The position numbers were made by a program, and so were the translations under genes. The notes beneath the pieces were generated by a model that did not search any database, was not told the DNA's origin, and saw only the letters and a list, made by a program, of their open reading frames with translations. Below are positions 40,557-49,584 of a stretch of 64,000 bases of DNA, piece after piece (position 1 is the first letter of the stretch; each line of letters starts with the position of its first letter). This DNA comes from Modicisalibacter ilicicola DSM 19980 (GTDB taxonomy: Bacteria; Pseudomonadota; Gammaproteobacteria; Pseudomonadales; Halomonadaceae): positions 62,001 through 126,000 of the forward strand of contig NZ_FQUJ01000005.1 of assembly GCF_900128925.1 (NCBI RefSeq), written 5' to 3'.

Positions 40557-42077
40557 ATGTTGCCGAACGAACTCCGTCAATTGCTCGAGCGCGCTGACGC
40601 GCTGCCTTCCTTGCCTGCGGTGGTGGTGCGCGTGGTCGAACTGGCCCGTGATACCAGTGCCAACCTGCAGGAGGTCGTGGAAACCCTGGGCCGGGATCCC
40701 GCACTTTCCGCACGCCTGCTGTCGCTTGCCAATACCGTATTCTATGCCCAGCACCGGGCAGCGGAAGACCTCACCCAAGCCGTCAACCGCATCGGGCTGG
40801 AGCGCACCCTTTCCCTTGCCCTCGGCTGCAGCCTGGTCTCTTCCAGCAAGAAGCGTGGCGCCTCTGGTTTCGATCTCGAGCGCTACTGGCAACGCTCGCT
40901 GCTTTGCGCCGTGAGTGCCAAGTCGTTGGCGGAATCGCTGAATTTGCATGACGAGGCGGGGGCGTTGTTCACGGCCTCCCTGCTACAGGACATCGGCATG
41001 CTGGCACTGCATGCCGCCGAGGAGGAACGCTATGTCAAGCTGCTAGGTGAAGCCGACACCCACGCGGAACTCATCGATCTCGAGCAGCAGGCTTATGGTA
41101 CCGATCACGCCCAGGTGGGGGGCTGGCTTGCCGAGCGCTGGCAGCTTTCGGAACGGACCTTGAACTGGATCCGCAGCAGTCATGATCCCTTGGAACAGGG
41201 CGGATCTCGAGAACAACAAATCAGCAACTGCGTCATTGCCGCTGGTATTTTAGCTGACGCCTGGAGGGAGGGAGAGGCCACATTGGGGGCGGCTATGGCG
41301 ACCCTCGAGGAGTATTTCGACCTCGAGACGCCGGACGTGTTGGCCACCATCATGGAACTCCAGGAGCAATTGCCCTTGCTGGCGTCGCTTTACGACATCA
41401 CGGTTCCGGAGCGCCTGGATGGCAATCGGTTGATGCTCGAGGCCAAGCAGCTTCTGGCCGAGAAGAATGCACGCCTGCAGCAGGACCTGGTTCGACAGCA
41501 AGAAGAGATCGAGAGACTACGTCAGCAGCAACGCGACTTGAGCCTGCAGACCAGGCTCGATCCGCTTACCCGGGTGTATAACCGCGCCTATATCGAGGAA
41601 ATCCTCAATGGCTTGTTCGATGAGATGCGCGAGGAGTTTCGGCCCTTGGCGGTTGTCTTCATGGACCTGGATCACTTCAAGAGCATCAACGACGACTATG
41701 GTCATGCCGTCGGCGACGAAGTGCTGAAGAACTTCACCATGTTCCTGCGCCCCATGGCGGAAGCGGCGGGGGGAGAGATAGGGCGTTATGGCGGCGAGGA
41801 GTTCGTGGCCATCCTCCCGAACCATGACGGTGAAGGGGCCATGAGTTTTGCCGAATATGTCAGGAGCCGCTTGAAGCAGGTATCGCTGGGTGGAACCAGA
41901 AACCCGGGGCTCCGTGTCACGGCCTCCTTTGGCATCGCGACCATCGTGAAAGGCAATGAATTCCGCAATGTCGGGGCGCTCCTGGATGCCGCGGACAGCA
42001 GCATGTACCTTTCAAAGCGCAGTGGGCGGGATCGCATCACGATCTTCCCGACGGGAAGCGGCCTGATGGCTGGGTGA
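40557..42077 (+). CDS. HDOD-GGDEF diguanylate cyclase-type signalling protein
   Basis: Seen: 506 residues; N-terminal HDOD domain (about 10-210, LPSLPAVVVRVVELARD and RDPALSARLLSLANTVFY), a coiled coil (about 285-325) and a C-terminal GGDEF domain with DPLTRVYNRAYIEEIL, FMDLDHFKSINDDYGH and the active-site loop RYGGEEFV. The G-G-E-E-F signature is intact, so synthesis of c-di-GMP is expected; an allosteric RxxD site was not found clearly. HDOD is a non-catalytic HD relative used for regulation. AAGGGGAA precedes the ATG. Confidence 0.93.
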   Translation: MLPNELRQLLERADALPSLPAVVVRVVELARDTSANLQEVVETLGRDPALSARLLSLANTVFYAQHRAAEDLTQAVNRIGLERTLSLALGCSLVSSSKKRGASGFDLERYWQRSLLCAVSAKSLAESLNLHDEAGALFTASLLQDIGMLALHAAEEERYVKLLGEADTHAELIDLEQQAYGTDHAQVGGWLAERWQLSERTLNWIRSSHDPLEQGGSREQQISNCVIAAGILADAWREGEATLGAAMATLEEYFDLETPDVLATIMELQEQLPLLASLYDITVPERLDGNRLMLEAKQLLAEKNARLQQDLVRQQEEIERLRQQQRDLSLQTRLDPLTRVYNRAYIEEILNGLFDEMREEFRPLAVVFMDLDHFKSINDDYGHAVGDEVLKNFTMFLRPMAEAAGGEIGRYGGEEFVAILPNHDGEGAMSFAEYVRSRLKQVSLGGTRNPGLRVTASFGIATIVKGNEFRNVGALLDAADSSMYLSKRSGRDRITIFPTGSGLMAG

Positions 42078-42137
42078 GCGAAAGCCGACACGGCAGGTTT
42101 CAGGTGCTGGCCACGTCCAGGCCGGCACTCGATGCCA

Positions 42138-42431
42138 TCAGGGGTACCCCAGTGCTTGCTTGATGCGTTGCAGGTTCGCCTTCACCCAGCGTGAGTCGAT
42201 CGCGCCCCAGTCGCGTATGACATAGCGGCCGATGTTGTGTCGTGCGCCTTCCTCGGGTTCGAATTCGCAGACGATGTCCAGCTCGCCCAGGGCGTTGATG
42301 GTGTCCTGGGCGGTACGCCGGGGCATGCCGGTTGCCTCGATGAGTTCGGGAACGCTGGCGACGCCACCATCGATCAGATGCGCGACGTACAGACGGCGAT
42401 AGAAGCTGGATCGGGTCTTGCTGATAGGCAT
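42138..42431 (-). CDS. Small winged helix-turn-helix protein
   Basis: Seen: 97 residues from ATG 42431; N terminus MPISKTRSSFYRRLYVAHLI, then a winged-helix core (VASVPELIEATGMPRRTAQDTINALGELDIVCEF) and a C-terminal RDWGAIDSRWV segment. Probably DNA binding; target unknown. It follows the radical SAM gene by 46 bases on the same strand and may share its LexA-controlled promoter. Confidence 0.75.
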   Translation of the reverse strand: MPISKTRSSFYRRLYVAHLIDGGVASVPELIEATGMPRRTAQDTINALGELDIVCEFEPEEGARHNIGRYVIRDWGAIDSRWVKANLQRIKQALGYP

Positions 42432-42477
42432 GGCGTGTCTCGTTACCAATGACCCAGCTCATGCTACCCCAATCGCG

Positions 42478-43551
42478 TTACAGAAACAGATCGCCCTGGG
42501 CATGGGGCGGTCGAAACGCACTGCAGTCCAGCCCCATCGCCGTGTGTTCGTTCATGCCCAGGCGTCGGCTGGCCTTGGTGAAGCGCTGAGCCAGCAACTG
42601 GGCAAACACGCCCTGGCCGCGCATGCGGTGGCCGAAGCGTGAGTCGTAGGTCTCGCCACCGCGACATTGGCGTATCAGGCTCATGACCTTGCCGGCGCGC
42701 TCGGGATAGTGGCTGGTCAGCCACTCCTCGAACAGCGGTGCCACTTCCCGGGGAAGGCGCAGCAGCATCCAGGCGGCGCTGCGTGCACCGGCCTCGTGAG
42801 CCGCCGCCAGCAGGCTCTCCATCTCGTGATCGTTGAGCCCCGGGATCATCGGCGAAAGCAGCACACCGACCGGGACACCTGCGGCATTCAGTTCACGCAG
42901 GATCTTGAGTCGAGCCCCGGGGGAGGCCGTGCGTGGCTCCAGGGTGCGCTTGAGGTCATCGTCGAGGCTGGTCAGGCTGATGAAGACGCGTATCAGCCCC
43001 TTGGCCGCCATCTCACCGAGCAGCGTCTTGTCGCGCAGGATCAGCGCGCTCTTGGTGACCAATGTCACCGGGTGGCGGCACTCCAGCAGCAGCTCGAGAA
43101 CGGCACGGGTCGTGCGTCGTTCGGCTTCCAGGGGCTGGTAGCAATCGGTATTGCCGGAAAGGTTGATGGGCTGGCAGATGTAGCCAGGCCTGCAGAGTTC
43201 CTCGCGAAGTCGTTCGACGAGCCCCGTGCGGGCGATCAGGCGGGTCTCGAAATCGATGCCCGGTGACAGATCCCAGTAGGCGTGGCTGGGCCGGGCATAG
43301 CAGTAGATGCAGCCGTGTTCGCAGCCCCGGTAGGGGTTCAGCGAGCGGTCGAAACCGAGATCCGGCGACTGGTTCCAGGAGAGCGCGCTTTTCGCGGACT
43401 CATCGCGTACCGTGGTGGCCAATCGCTCGGGCAGTTCCTCCTGCCACCAGCCATCGTCGACCGCCACGCTGTGGGTCGGCGCGAAGCGGTTGTGGGGATC
43501 GTAGGTGGCGCCGCGCCCCTTGCGGGGCGCGGCGCGATGCTGGATGGCCAT
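42478..43551 (-). CDS. PA0069-family radical SAM protein
   Basis: Seen: 357 residues with the radical SAM cluster motif CEHGCIYCYAR near residue 79 and the conserved NPYRGCEHGC context, NLSGNTDCYQPLE and TLVTKSALILRDK, resembling the spore photoproduct lyase/SplB-like branch. Function unknown. Family knowledge: as I recall, the Pseudomonas aeruginosa homologue PA0069 belongs to the SOS regulon. A LexA box lies 17 bases upstream here. Start ATG 43551. Confidence 0.9.
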   Translation of the reverse strand: MAIQHRAAPRKGRGATYDPHNRFAPTHSVAVDDGWWQEELPERLATTVRDESAKSALSWNQSPDLGFDRSLNPYRGCEHGCIYCYARPSHAYWDLSPGIDFETRLIARTGLVERLREELCRPGYICQPINLSGNTDCYQPLEAERRTTRAVLELLLECRHPVTLVTKSALILRDKTLLGEMAAKGLIRVFISLTSLDDDLKRTLEPRTASPGARLKILRELNAAGVPVGVLLSPMIPGLNDHEMESLLAAAHEAGARSAAWMLLRLPREVAPLFEEWLTSHYPERAGKVMSLIRQCRGGETYDSRFGHRMRGQGVFAQLLAQRFTKASRRLGMNEHTAMGLDCSAFRPPHAQGDLFL

Positions 43552-43568
43552 GATGACGACGCCTTAAA

Positions 43569-43584
43569 CTGTATTTAAATACAG
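43569..43584 (-). promoter_or_regulatory. LexA (SOS) box
   Basis: CTGTATTTAAATACAG matches the gammaproteobacterial LexA consensus CTG-N10-CAG with a perfectly symmetrical TATTTAAATA core. It overlaps a likely promoter of the radical SAM gene. Confidence 0.9.
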
Positions 43585-43610
43585 TATAGAGCCGTTGGCG
43601 ATCCCTGCAA
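43583..43610 (-). promoter_or_regulatory. Promoter of the radical SAM gene
   Basis: On the minus strand TTGCAG (plus 43605-43610) and TATACT (plus 43583-43588) are separated by 16 bases; the -10 box touches the LexA box, so LexA binding would block it. Confidence 0.65.
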
Positions 43611-43619
43611 CCCGGCTGG

Positions 43620-45227
43620 CTACAGGTGGCCGGGATTGTGCAGTTCCCGCTCATCGCCCGGCGGCGGCGTCCACTGGTAGATCCAGGTCTCGGTCAACGG
43701 CTTGTCGCCCGCCTTGAGATAGAGCCGCAGGTTGATGGGATCGGTACCGTCGTCCGGGGGCACGACATCGAACATGGCGCGGTAGCCCTGAATCGCGTTC
43801 AGCGGTCGGGCCGAGGTGATCTCTACGCGCCCCGCGGAATTCTCGATGACCGGTTCGACGGTGATCTCCTCGTCGGCGTCGAAGGGGAAGGGGCCGCCCT
43901 GGAAGTCGACCACGAATCGCCAGCTGAAGTATTCGCGGCGCTGGCCGACGACGCCACCGATACCGGTGCGGGTGGCCACGCAGCGCGCTAGATCGGTCTC
44001 GGCGGGCGGTCTTGCACGCCAGTAGAGGCGGTAGCCATAGAGCATCTCGCTGCCGGGCTCGACCGGCGCTTCGGGGTTCCAGAAGGCGACGATGTTGTCG
44101 AAGGTCTCGTCGAGGGTGGGGATCTCGACCAGTTGAATCGCCCCGGCGCCCCAGTCGGACTTGGGCTCGACCCAGACGCTCGGGCGCTGGTCGTAGAAGA
44201 CGCTGTCGTCCTGATAATGGTCGAAGTTGCGATCGCGCTGGATCAGGCCGAAGCCTCGTGGGCTCTTGTCCTGGTAGGAGTTGAAGCGCAGGGTGGGCGG
44301 GTTGGCCAAGGGGCGCCACAGCCATTCGCCGCTGCCGGTATGCATGGAGAGGCCGTCGGAGTCGTGAATCTCCATGCGCCAGTCCCAGTTTGCCTGCTGG
44401 TCGTTCTCGCCCACCATGTACATGCTGGTCAAGGGTGCCACGCCCAGGCGCTCGATGGCCTTGCGCGGGTAGAGGGCGGCATCCACGTCCATGACCACGC
44501 CGTTGCCGGTGGTGATCGCGAAGCGGTAGGCGCCGGTGACGCTGGGGGATTCGAGCAAGGCGTAGACGTTGACGACATCGCTGTTGTCGTCGGGACGCTC
44601 GAGCCAGAAGCGGGTGAAGTTGGGAAACTCCTCGGGCCGCGCCATGGCCGTGTCGATGGCCAGGCCGCGAGCCGACATGCCGTACTGATAGGACTTGCCG
44701 ACGGCACGGAAATAGCTGGCGCCGAGGAAGGAGGCGACATCGCGTTTCCAGTCGTTCTTGTGGTGAATGCGAAAGCCGGCGAACCCCAGGTCCTCGGGCA
44801 GGGCGTCACCCTCGATGCCGGACTTGCCGTAATCGAACATGGCCGGGTCGTAGGCGATTTCCCGGGCCTTGCCGTCGACGATCTCGTAGATGTGTACCGG
44901 CTTCTTGAAATAGAGCCCGAGATGGAAGAGCTGGGCCCGAATCCGCGACTGCTCGTTGTCGGCCCACAGGGCATGATCCGGCTTGAAGGTGATCGCCTGG
45001 TATTCGTCCCAGGTCATGTCCTGCAGCTGAGACGGCAGTTCCCCGTCGGCCGATGGGGCATCCTGCTGGGACAAGTGCCTTGCCAGCCCCTTGAGCCAGG
45101 CATAATCGAAGGACGCTTCGGGGCCGATCGATTTGGTCTGGCTCTCGATGGCGGCGAACACGGTGGAAAGAGGCAGAAAGGCACTGCTCAGCACGCTGGC
45201 GGCCTTCAGGAAATCGCGTCGATTCAT
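43620..45227 (-). CDS. opgD: Periplasmic glucan biosynthesis protein D
   Basis: OpgD shapes osmoregulated periplasmic glucans. Seen: 535 residues, twin-arginine signal MNRRDFLKAAS, then the MdoG/OpgD beta-sandwich: FDYGKSGIEG, GFAGFRIHHKNDW, SYFRAVGKSYQYGMSARGLAIDTA and QRDRNFDHYQDDSVFYDQRPSVWVEP. No opgH or opgG is nearby. Family knowledge: OpgG homologues are essential for glucan synthesis and OpgD has a related role. The upstream 224 bases carry tandem repeats. Confidence 0.92.
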   Translation of the reverse strand: MNRRDFLKAASVLSSAFLPLSTVFAAIESQTKSIGPEASFDYAWLKGLARHLSQQDAPSADGELPSQLQDMTWDEYQAITFKPDHALWADNEQSRIRAQLFHLGLYFKKPVHIYEIVDGKAREIAYDPAMFDYGKSGIEGDALPEDLGFAGFRIHHKNDWKRDVASFLGASYFRAVGKSYQYGMSARGLAIDTAMARPEEFPNFTRFWLERPDDNSDVVNVYALLESPSVTGAYRFAITTGNGVVMDVDAALYPRKAIERLGVAPLTSMYMVGENDQQANWDWRMEIHDSDGLSMHTGSGEWLWRPLANPPTLRFNSYQDKSPRGFGLIQRDRNFDHYQDDSVFYDQRPSVWVEPKSDWGAGAIQLVEIPTLDETFDNIVAFWNPEAPVEPGSEMLYGYRLYWRARPPAETDLARCVATRTGIGGVVGQRREYFSWRFVVDFQGGPFPFDADEEITVEPVIENSAGRVEITSARPLNAIQGYRAMFDVVPPDDGTDPINLRLYLKAGDKPLTETWIYQWTPPPGDERELHNPGHL

Positions 45228-45289
45228 GTCTGTCGTCCTGGACGGTTTGAGTCTTTCGTGAACTCTGGAGTGTATCCCTGCACTTCTTG

Positions 45290-45378
45290 TCTTGTGGCGC
45301 TCTTCTCTTGTGGCACTACGCTACGTCAGCCGCGAGAAAACCTCCATAGCTTGTCGGCTGACATGGCTTGTCGGCTGA
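45290..45378. repeat. Two short tandem repeats upstream of opgD
   Basis: TCTTGTGGCRC occurs at 45290-45300 and 45306-45316. A second unit, CATRGCTTGTCGGCTGA (17 bases, R at position 4), is tandemly duplicated at 45345-45361 and 45362-45378 with one difference. They lie between sorB and opgD. Confidence 0.6.
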
Positions 45379-45407
45379 TGGCCGGGTCGCCACGTGAAGA
45401 TGACAAG

Positions 45408-45427
45408 GCCCCGCCATGGCGGGGCCG
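45408..45427. terminator. Terminator hairpin after sorB
   Basis: GGCCCCGCCATGGCGGGGCC is a perfect palindrome directly beyond the sorB stop; on the minus strand it is followed by TTGTCATCTT. Confidence 0.7.
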
Positions 45428-45451
45428 CCGTCGGTCGATGAACGAGTCGGC

Positions 45452-45832
45452 TCACCCGGATGCCTGATCCTCTTGCTTGTAGGGGTTCTCCGGCAGCAAG
45501 TCGCGGGCCAGCGGTGGCCGGCGCGCATGTTCCTTGGGGCCGTAATGCTCGGCCAGATAGTCGAGAATGGTCGCTTCCATCTCGGGGCGAAACTGCCACA
45601 ACCCCTGGGTATCCTGCATCCAGCGGATGAGGCTTTCCCAGTGATTGCGCGAGCCGCTGTTCTGGGTCACCAGCTTGGCCGAATGGCAGACGGTGCAGTT
45701 GGCCTTGACCGTCTGCCAGCCGTCGGCAATGACGAAGCCACTCTCCGGATCGGTTTCCTGGGCCAGGAGGGGCAAGGGTGCCAGCAGGGGCAAGGCGAGT
45801 GCTGTCAGTGCCAGCCGTTTTGCGATGTTCAT
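45452..45832 (-). CDS. sorB: Sulfite dehydrogenase cytochrome c subunit (SorB type)
   Basis: Seen: 126 residues; signal peptide ending PLPLLAQ, one heme site CTVCH near residue 47, and a Met candidate in WMQDTQGLWQF. It follows the molybdenum enzyme gene by 12 bases, matching the SorAB pair, where the cytochrome receives electrons from sulfite oxidation. Identification relies on the partner gene. Confidence 0.82.
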   Translation of the reverse strand: MNIAKRLALTALALPLLAPLPLLAQETDPESGFVIADGWQTVKANCTVCHSAKLVTQNSGSRNHWESLIRWMQDTQGLWQFRPEMEATILDYLAEHYGPKEHARRPPLARDLLPENPYKQEDQASG

Positions 45833-45844
45833 GGCGTCGACCCC

Positions 45845-47170
45845 CTAGGCGATCTGCACCGCGATGCGGTGACAGGCGTTGTTGAGATAGCCCTTGGGGT
45901 TCCACCCGGGCACGACCATGGGCTGGGAGACGCCTTCGCTATCGGTGGCCTTGGCCCACACTTCGTAGTAGCCCGGTTCGGGAAACTCCAGCGTGGCGGT
46001 GAAGCGCTGCCAGGCCAGCCGGTTGGGAGCCTCCTTGAGTTCGGCGTGCTGCCAGGTGGCGCCGAAGTCGATGGAAACCTGTACGTTCTCGACCGACAGA
46101 TCACCCGCCCAGGCGTGGCCGCGCACGTGGAGCGGCTCGTTCAGGGCGTGGGTGATGCCCGATCTGGGAAAGGTGATCAGGGACTTGACCGGCATGGAAT
46201 GGATGGTTTGCATATCCTCGTCGGGCACGTCGGTGCCCGGTGCCACGGGCTGCTTGGGTACGCTGTAGGAAGGAGGCGCCATCTTGGTGCCATCGTGTTT
46301 CTGGTTGCGAATCACGATGCGTCTGAGCCACTTGCCGGACACCGAGCCGGGCCAGCCGCCGCAGACCAGTCGCAAGGGGTGGCCGTTCTGGTAGGGAATG
46401 TCCTCGCCGTTCATCGCCCAGGCGATCAGGGACTCGTCCTCCAGCGCCTTTTCCATGGGCACGCCCCGGGAAATGGCCTCCTTGTTGGCATCGCCGCTGG
46501 CGTGGATGTCCGCACCGTAGTAGCCGATATACACCGCGTCGTCCTTGATGCCGCAGGCCTCCAGCACATCTCTCAGGCGCGCGCCGGTGAAACTCGGGCA
46601 GGCCACGGCGCCGGTCGTCCACTGATTGCCGCTGGCCGAAGGGGTGTATTCCGCACGGCCGTTGCCGCCACACTCCACCTGCAGCTGGTAGGTGTGGTGA
46701 TCGAACTTATCCTTGAGTTCGGCGATGCTGAAGGTGGCGGGATTGACGCAGGATTCTCCGGCGACTTCCAGCGTCCAGCCGTCGACATCGATGCTGCTCT
46801 GTTCAGGCGGCAGGCCGTTGTTGCGCACGAACATGTGCCTGCCCGGGGTGATATCGTCATCGAGCAGGTGCGGGGGTGTCTCGGCGTTGATCGGTCGATC
46901 GTTGAGCACCACCAGCCCTTCCTTGCCCGTGATGCTGAAAGGTTCGTCGCTCTGCGCCAGGGCTGCGGGGATCAGCCCCGCCGGCATCTTGTCGGCGAAG
47001 GGAATCGAGGCCCCCAGGGCCGCCCCCATGGCCAGCAGGCTGCTGCGTTTGAGAAAGCCGCGTCGGGTCAGCGGGTCGGCTTCGCGATCCCATAATCGCT
47101 TGTCGGCGGCGACGGGGTCCTCGGCGTAGAGTTCGTGAATTCCGCGGGTCTCGAGCGTCTTTTTAGTCAT
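45845..47170 (-). CDS. sorA: Molybdenum-dependent sulfite dehydrogenase catalytic subunit (SorA type)
   Basis: Oxidises sulfite to sulfate in the periplasm. Seen: 441 residues from ATG 47170 (GGAG upstream); twin-arginine signal TRRGFLKRSSLLAMGAALG, the molybdopterin domain with the Mo-coordinating Cys in QVECGGNGRAEYTPSASG and a C-terminal Mo-co dimerisation domain (PGWNPKGYLNNACHRI). The N-terminal 35 or so residues before the Tat motif are longer than usual. Operon partner of sorB. SoxC is a possible alternative name, but sox genes are absent. Confidence 0.9.
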   Translation of the reverse strand: MTKKTLETRGIHELYAEDPVAADKRLWDREADPLTRRGFLKRSSLLAMGAALGASIPFADKMPAGLIPAALAQSDEPFSITGKEGLVVLNDRPINAETPPHLLDDDITPGRHMFVRNNGLPPEQSSIDVDGWTLEVAGESCVNPATFSIAELKDKFDHHTYQLQVECGGNGRAEYTPSASGNQWTTGAVACPSFTGARLRDVLEACGIKDDAVYIGYYGADIHASGDANKEAISRGVPMEKALEDESLIAWAMNGEDIPYQNGHPLRLVCGGWPGSVSGKWLRRIVIRNQKHDGTKMAPPSYSVPKQPVAPGTDVPDEDMQTIHSMPVKSLITFPRSGITHALNEPLHVRGHAWAGDLSVENVQVSIDFGATWQHAELKEAPNRLAWQRFTATLEFPEPGYYEVWAKATDSEGVSQPMVVPGWNPKGYLNNACHRIAVQIA

Positions 47171-47331
47171 TGTCGTGCTCCTTGAGGAATCGGGAAGTGG
47201 CGACTCGGGCGTGAAGAGGGGCATCACGACGGTCGACCATTGTCATGGACACGCCTTGGAACGCGTTGCCAGGTGGAGCAAGGCGTGGTTATAAGATTAT
47301 AAGACGGATGGCGAAAAATGCTGGAAGTATC

Positions 47332-47357
47332 CTGCCCGACGACAAGGCCGGGCAGGG
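47332..47357 (-). terminator. Hairpin after btuB
   Basis: CCTGCCCG and CGGGCAGG pair over 8 bp just after the btuB stop; on the minus strand ATACTTCCAGCATTTTT follows, so the T-run is displaced about 12 bases from the stem. Confidence 0.5.
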
Positions 47358-47378
47358 GTGCGAGTGCCGGTGAAGAAG

Positions 47379-49244
47379 TCAATAGCGCAGGGTGACGCCA
47401 CCTTCCACGTAGCGATCTCGAGTGTTGTAGCCATCGACGAGCTGATACTGCTTGTCGAGCACGTTTTCGATCTTGGCCGATAGCTCCACCTCGGGGGTGA
47501 CTTGCCAGGCGGCGCGCAGATCGACGATGCCGTAACCGCCGACCTCGGTACCGCCGTAGGAAGTGCGTTCGCTGTAGGCGCGCAGCGTGGAGCCGATCTC
47601 GACGCCATCGCTGAGGTCATAGTCGATGTCGAGCCGGGCAAAGCGTTCCGCCCGGTTCAGTAGCCGATCGCCTTCCTCGACGCCGGCGAAGGGGTCGGAC
47701 CAATGGCGAATCTCCGGGTCCTGGAAAGTCACCGCCAGGCGGGTGGAGAGACGCTGACCCTGCCAGCCGCCGGAGAGCTCGACGCCGCGAATGCGCGCCT
47801 CGTCGACATTGCGGTAGCTGCCGTCCAGGAAGCCCCCGGTATAGACGATCAGGTCGTCGATACGATTCTGGAAGGCAGTCACGCGGGTATCGAAACCGGC
47901 ACGACGGTATTCCCAGAAGGCTTCGATATTCTTCGCGGTTTCCGCCTCGAGGTCCGGGTTGGGATCGAAGGTGCCGTAGAGATCGCTCAGGCTCGGCGCC
48001 TTGAAGGCGGTAGCGTAACTGGCGCCCAGGCGTTGATTGGGCGTCAGTCGATAGCCGTAGCCGAGGCTGCCGGTGGTCTCGTCGCCGAACAGGGAATCGT
48101 CGTCGTGACGCAGCGACCCCGTCAGCTGGTGAAGGCCGTAGTCGCGCTCAACCAGGCCGTAGAGGCCGACATTCTCGCGGCTGTCTCGAGCATATTCGGC
48201 CCCGGCCCGATTCCAGAAGTCGACGCGCTCGTGGCGGTAGTCCACCCCCAGGGCGATCAGGCCGTCGTCCTGGTAGAAGCGGTTTTGCAGGCCGATCTCG
48301 TCACGCTGTGTGGCGGTGCGCGATTGACGCTCGCCGCGATACTCCTCCCGGCGCACCTCGTCGAAATGCCCCGCGGTGAGTTCGATATCCCAATGGGGGC
48401 GCAGCGTGGCGTTCAGGCTGCCGGCGAAGCTCTGCTGATAGCCATCGCTGATACAATCGTTGGTGCCCGGAGCGAGGAAGTCGCCGCTGCGAAAGCAGTT
48501 GTCGTACTCGGCCTCGAAGTCCTGACGCAGCGCACTGACACTGGCGCTGACCTGCTCGTCGAAACGGTGGCTCAGCCCGAGCTGAGCGCCATGGCGCTCG
48601 AACCCATCGCGTTCGCCACTTTCATCGTCGGTGCGGGCATTGAAGCCTTCGGTCTCGCGATTGAACACGGTGGCGTTGAGGCGGGTATCCTCGTTGCCGG
48701 TTCCGATCCACAGATTCTGGCGATGACTGTCGTTGCCGCCGACACGAGTGTTCAGGCTGGCTTGAGTGCCTGCCCGGCTGCCTTGTCGGGTGAATACCTG
48801 GATCACCCCACCGATGGCATCGGCACCATAGATCGCGGCCCGAGGGCCGCGCACGATCTCGATGCGCTCGATGGCGGAAGGGTCGAGAAACTCGAGACTG
48901 GCGCGACCATCCACGGCGGAGTTGGCGCGCACGCCGTCCACCAGCACGACGCTGTGGTTCGAGTTGCTGCCCCGCAGGAACAGGCTGCTGACACTGCCTG
49001 GCGGGCCATTCTGGGTAATCTCGACCCCCGCCCGGGCTTGCAACAGATCGATGACCGACGCCGCCTGCAGGCGTTCGATTTCCTCTCGTTCGATGATGGT
49101 GGTGCTGGCCAGGAGATCGGCCTGGGACTGGGGCAGGCGATTGGCGGTGACCTGAATATCCTCCAGGCGCTGCTGGGCAAGGGCCTGGTTGCTCGCTGAA
49201 ATGGCCAGTATGGCCAGCCACAGCGTGTTCTTCTTGTACCACAT
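47379..49244 (-). CDS. btuB: TonB-dependent vitamin B12 receptor
   Basis: Outer-membrane barrel importing corrinoids with TonB energy. Seen: 621 residues, signal peptide (ISASNQALA), TonB-box-like region, plug domain (VDLLQARAGVEITQNGPPGS to RGPRAAIYGADAIGGVIQV), barrel strands and a C-terminal aromatic end VEGGVTLRY. Identity as BtuB is strengthened by the cobalamin riboswitch in its leader. Confidence 0.93.
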   Translation of the reverse strand: MWYKKNTLWLAILAISASNQALAQQRLEDIQVTANRLPQSQADLLASTTIIEREEIERLQAASVIDLLQARAGVEITQNGPPGSVSSLFLRGSNSNHSVVLVDGVRANSAVDGRASLEFLDPSAIERIEIVRGPRAAIYGADAIGGVIQVFTRQGSRAGTQASLNTRVGGNDSHRQNLWIGTGNEDTRLNATVFNRETEGFNARTDDESGERDGFERHGAQLGLSHRFDEQVSASVSALRQDFEAEYDNCFRSGDFLAPGTNDCISDGYQQSFAGSLNATLRPHWDIELTAGHFDEVRREEYRGERQSRTATQRDEIGLQNRFYQDDGLIALGVDYRHERVDFWNRAGAEYARDSRENVGLYGLVERDYGLHQLTGSLRHDDDSLFGDETTGSLGYGYRLTPNQRLGASYATAFKAPSLSDLYGTFDPNPDLEAETAKNIEAFWEYRRAGFDTRVTAFQNRIDDLIVYTGGFLDGSYRNVDEARIRGVELSGGWQGQRLSTRLAVTFQDPEIRHWSDPFAGVEEGDRLLNRAERFARLDIDYDLSDGVEIGSTLRAYSERTSYGGTEVGGYGIVDLRAAWQVTPEVELSAKIENVLDKQYQLVDGYNTRDRYVEGGVTLRY

Positions 49245-49397
49245 GGGTGTTCCTCACGCGCGTAGGTGTTGCATCGGTACGCGATGAGAAGGACAGGGAG
49301 GTGACGACCCGCAGATACGCTTGTCGAGTGACGAGGTAATGCGCCGGGCAGGCCCGGAGAGCCGCCACTGGCGAAGCCCTCCGCATCAGCCAGTGCA

Positions 49398-49578
49398 AAG
49401 ACCCAGGCCGGTCTCCGGACTGACGCGTCGCGGAACGCGAGGTTCCGACGACTCGATGACGCCTTCCCATCCTCGGGACAGTGGCTGACAGTGCTGTCAT
49501 GCCATCGAGTCACGCGATCACCGTTGCGGGGGCAGTGCGGAGTTTTCATCCGCTTCCCGGGCACCTGGGTCTCAACGA
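49398..49578 (-). ncRNA. Cobalamin riboswitch
   Basis: Read on the minus strand, the sequence shows GGTGCCCGGGAAGCGGATGA early on, then GCACTGCCCCCGCAACGGTGA, and lastly the B12 box region AGTCCGGAGACCGGCCTGGG near 49402-49424. These are the conserved parts of the cobalamin riboswitch. It sits between promoter and btuB, so binding of adenosylcobalamin should lower btuB expression. Confidence 0.92.
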
Positions 49579-49584
49579 TCGGGA

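Noticed and set aside
45290-45378. CRISPR-like array near opgD
   Set aside because: Only two copies per unit with no spacers between them; these are short tandem duplications.
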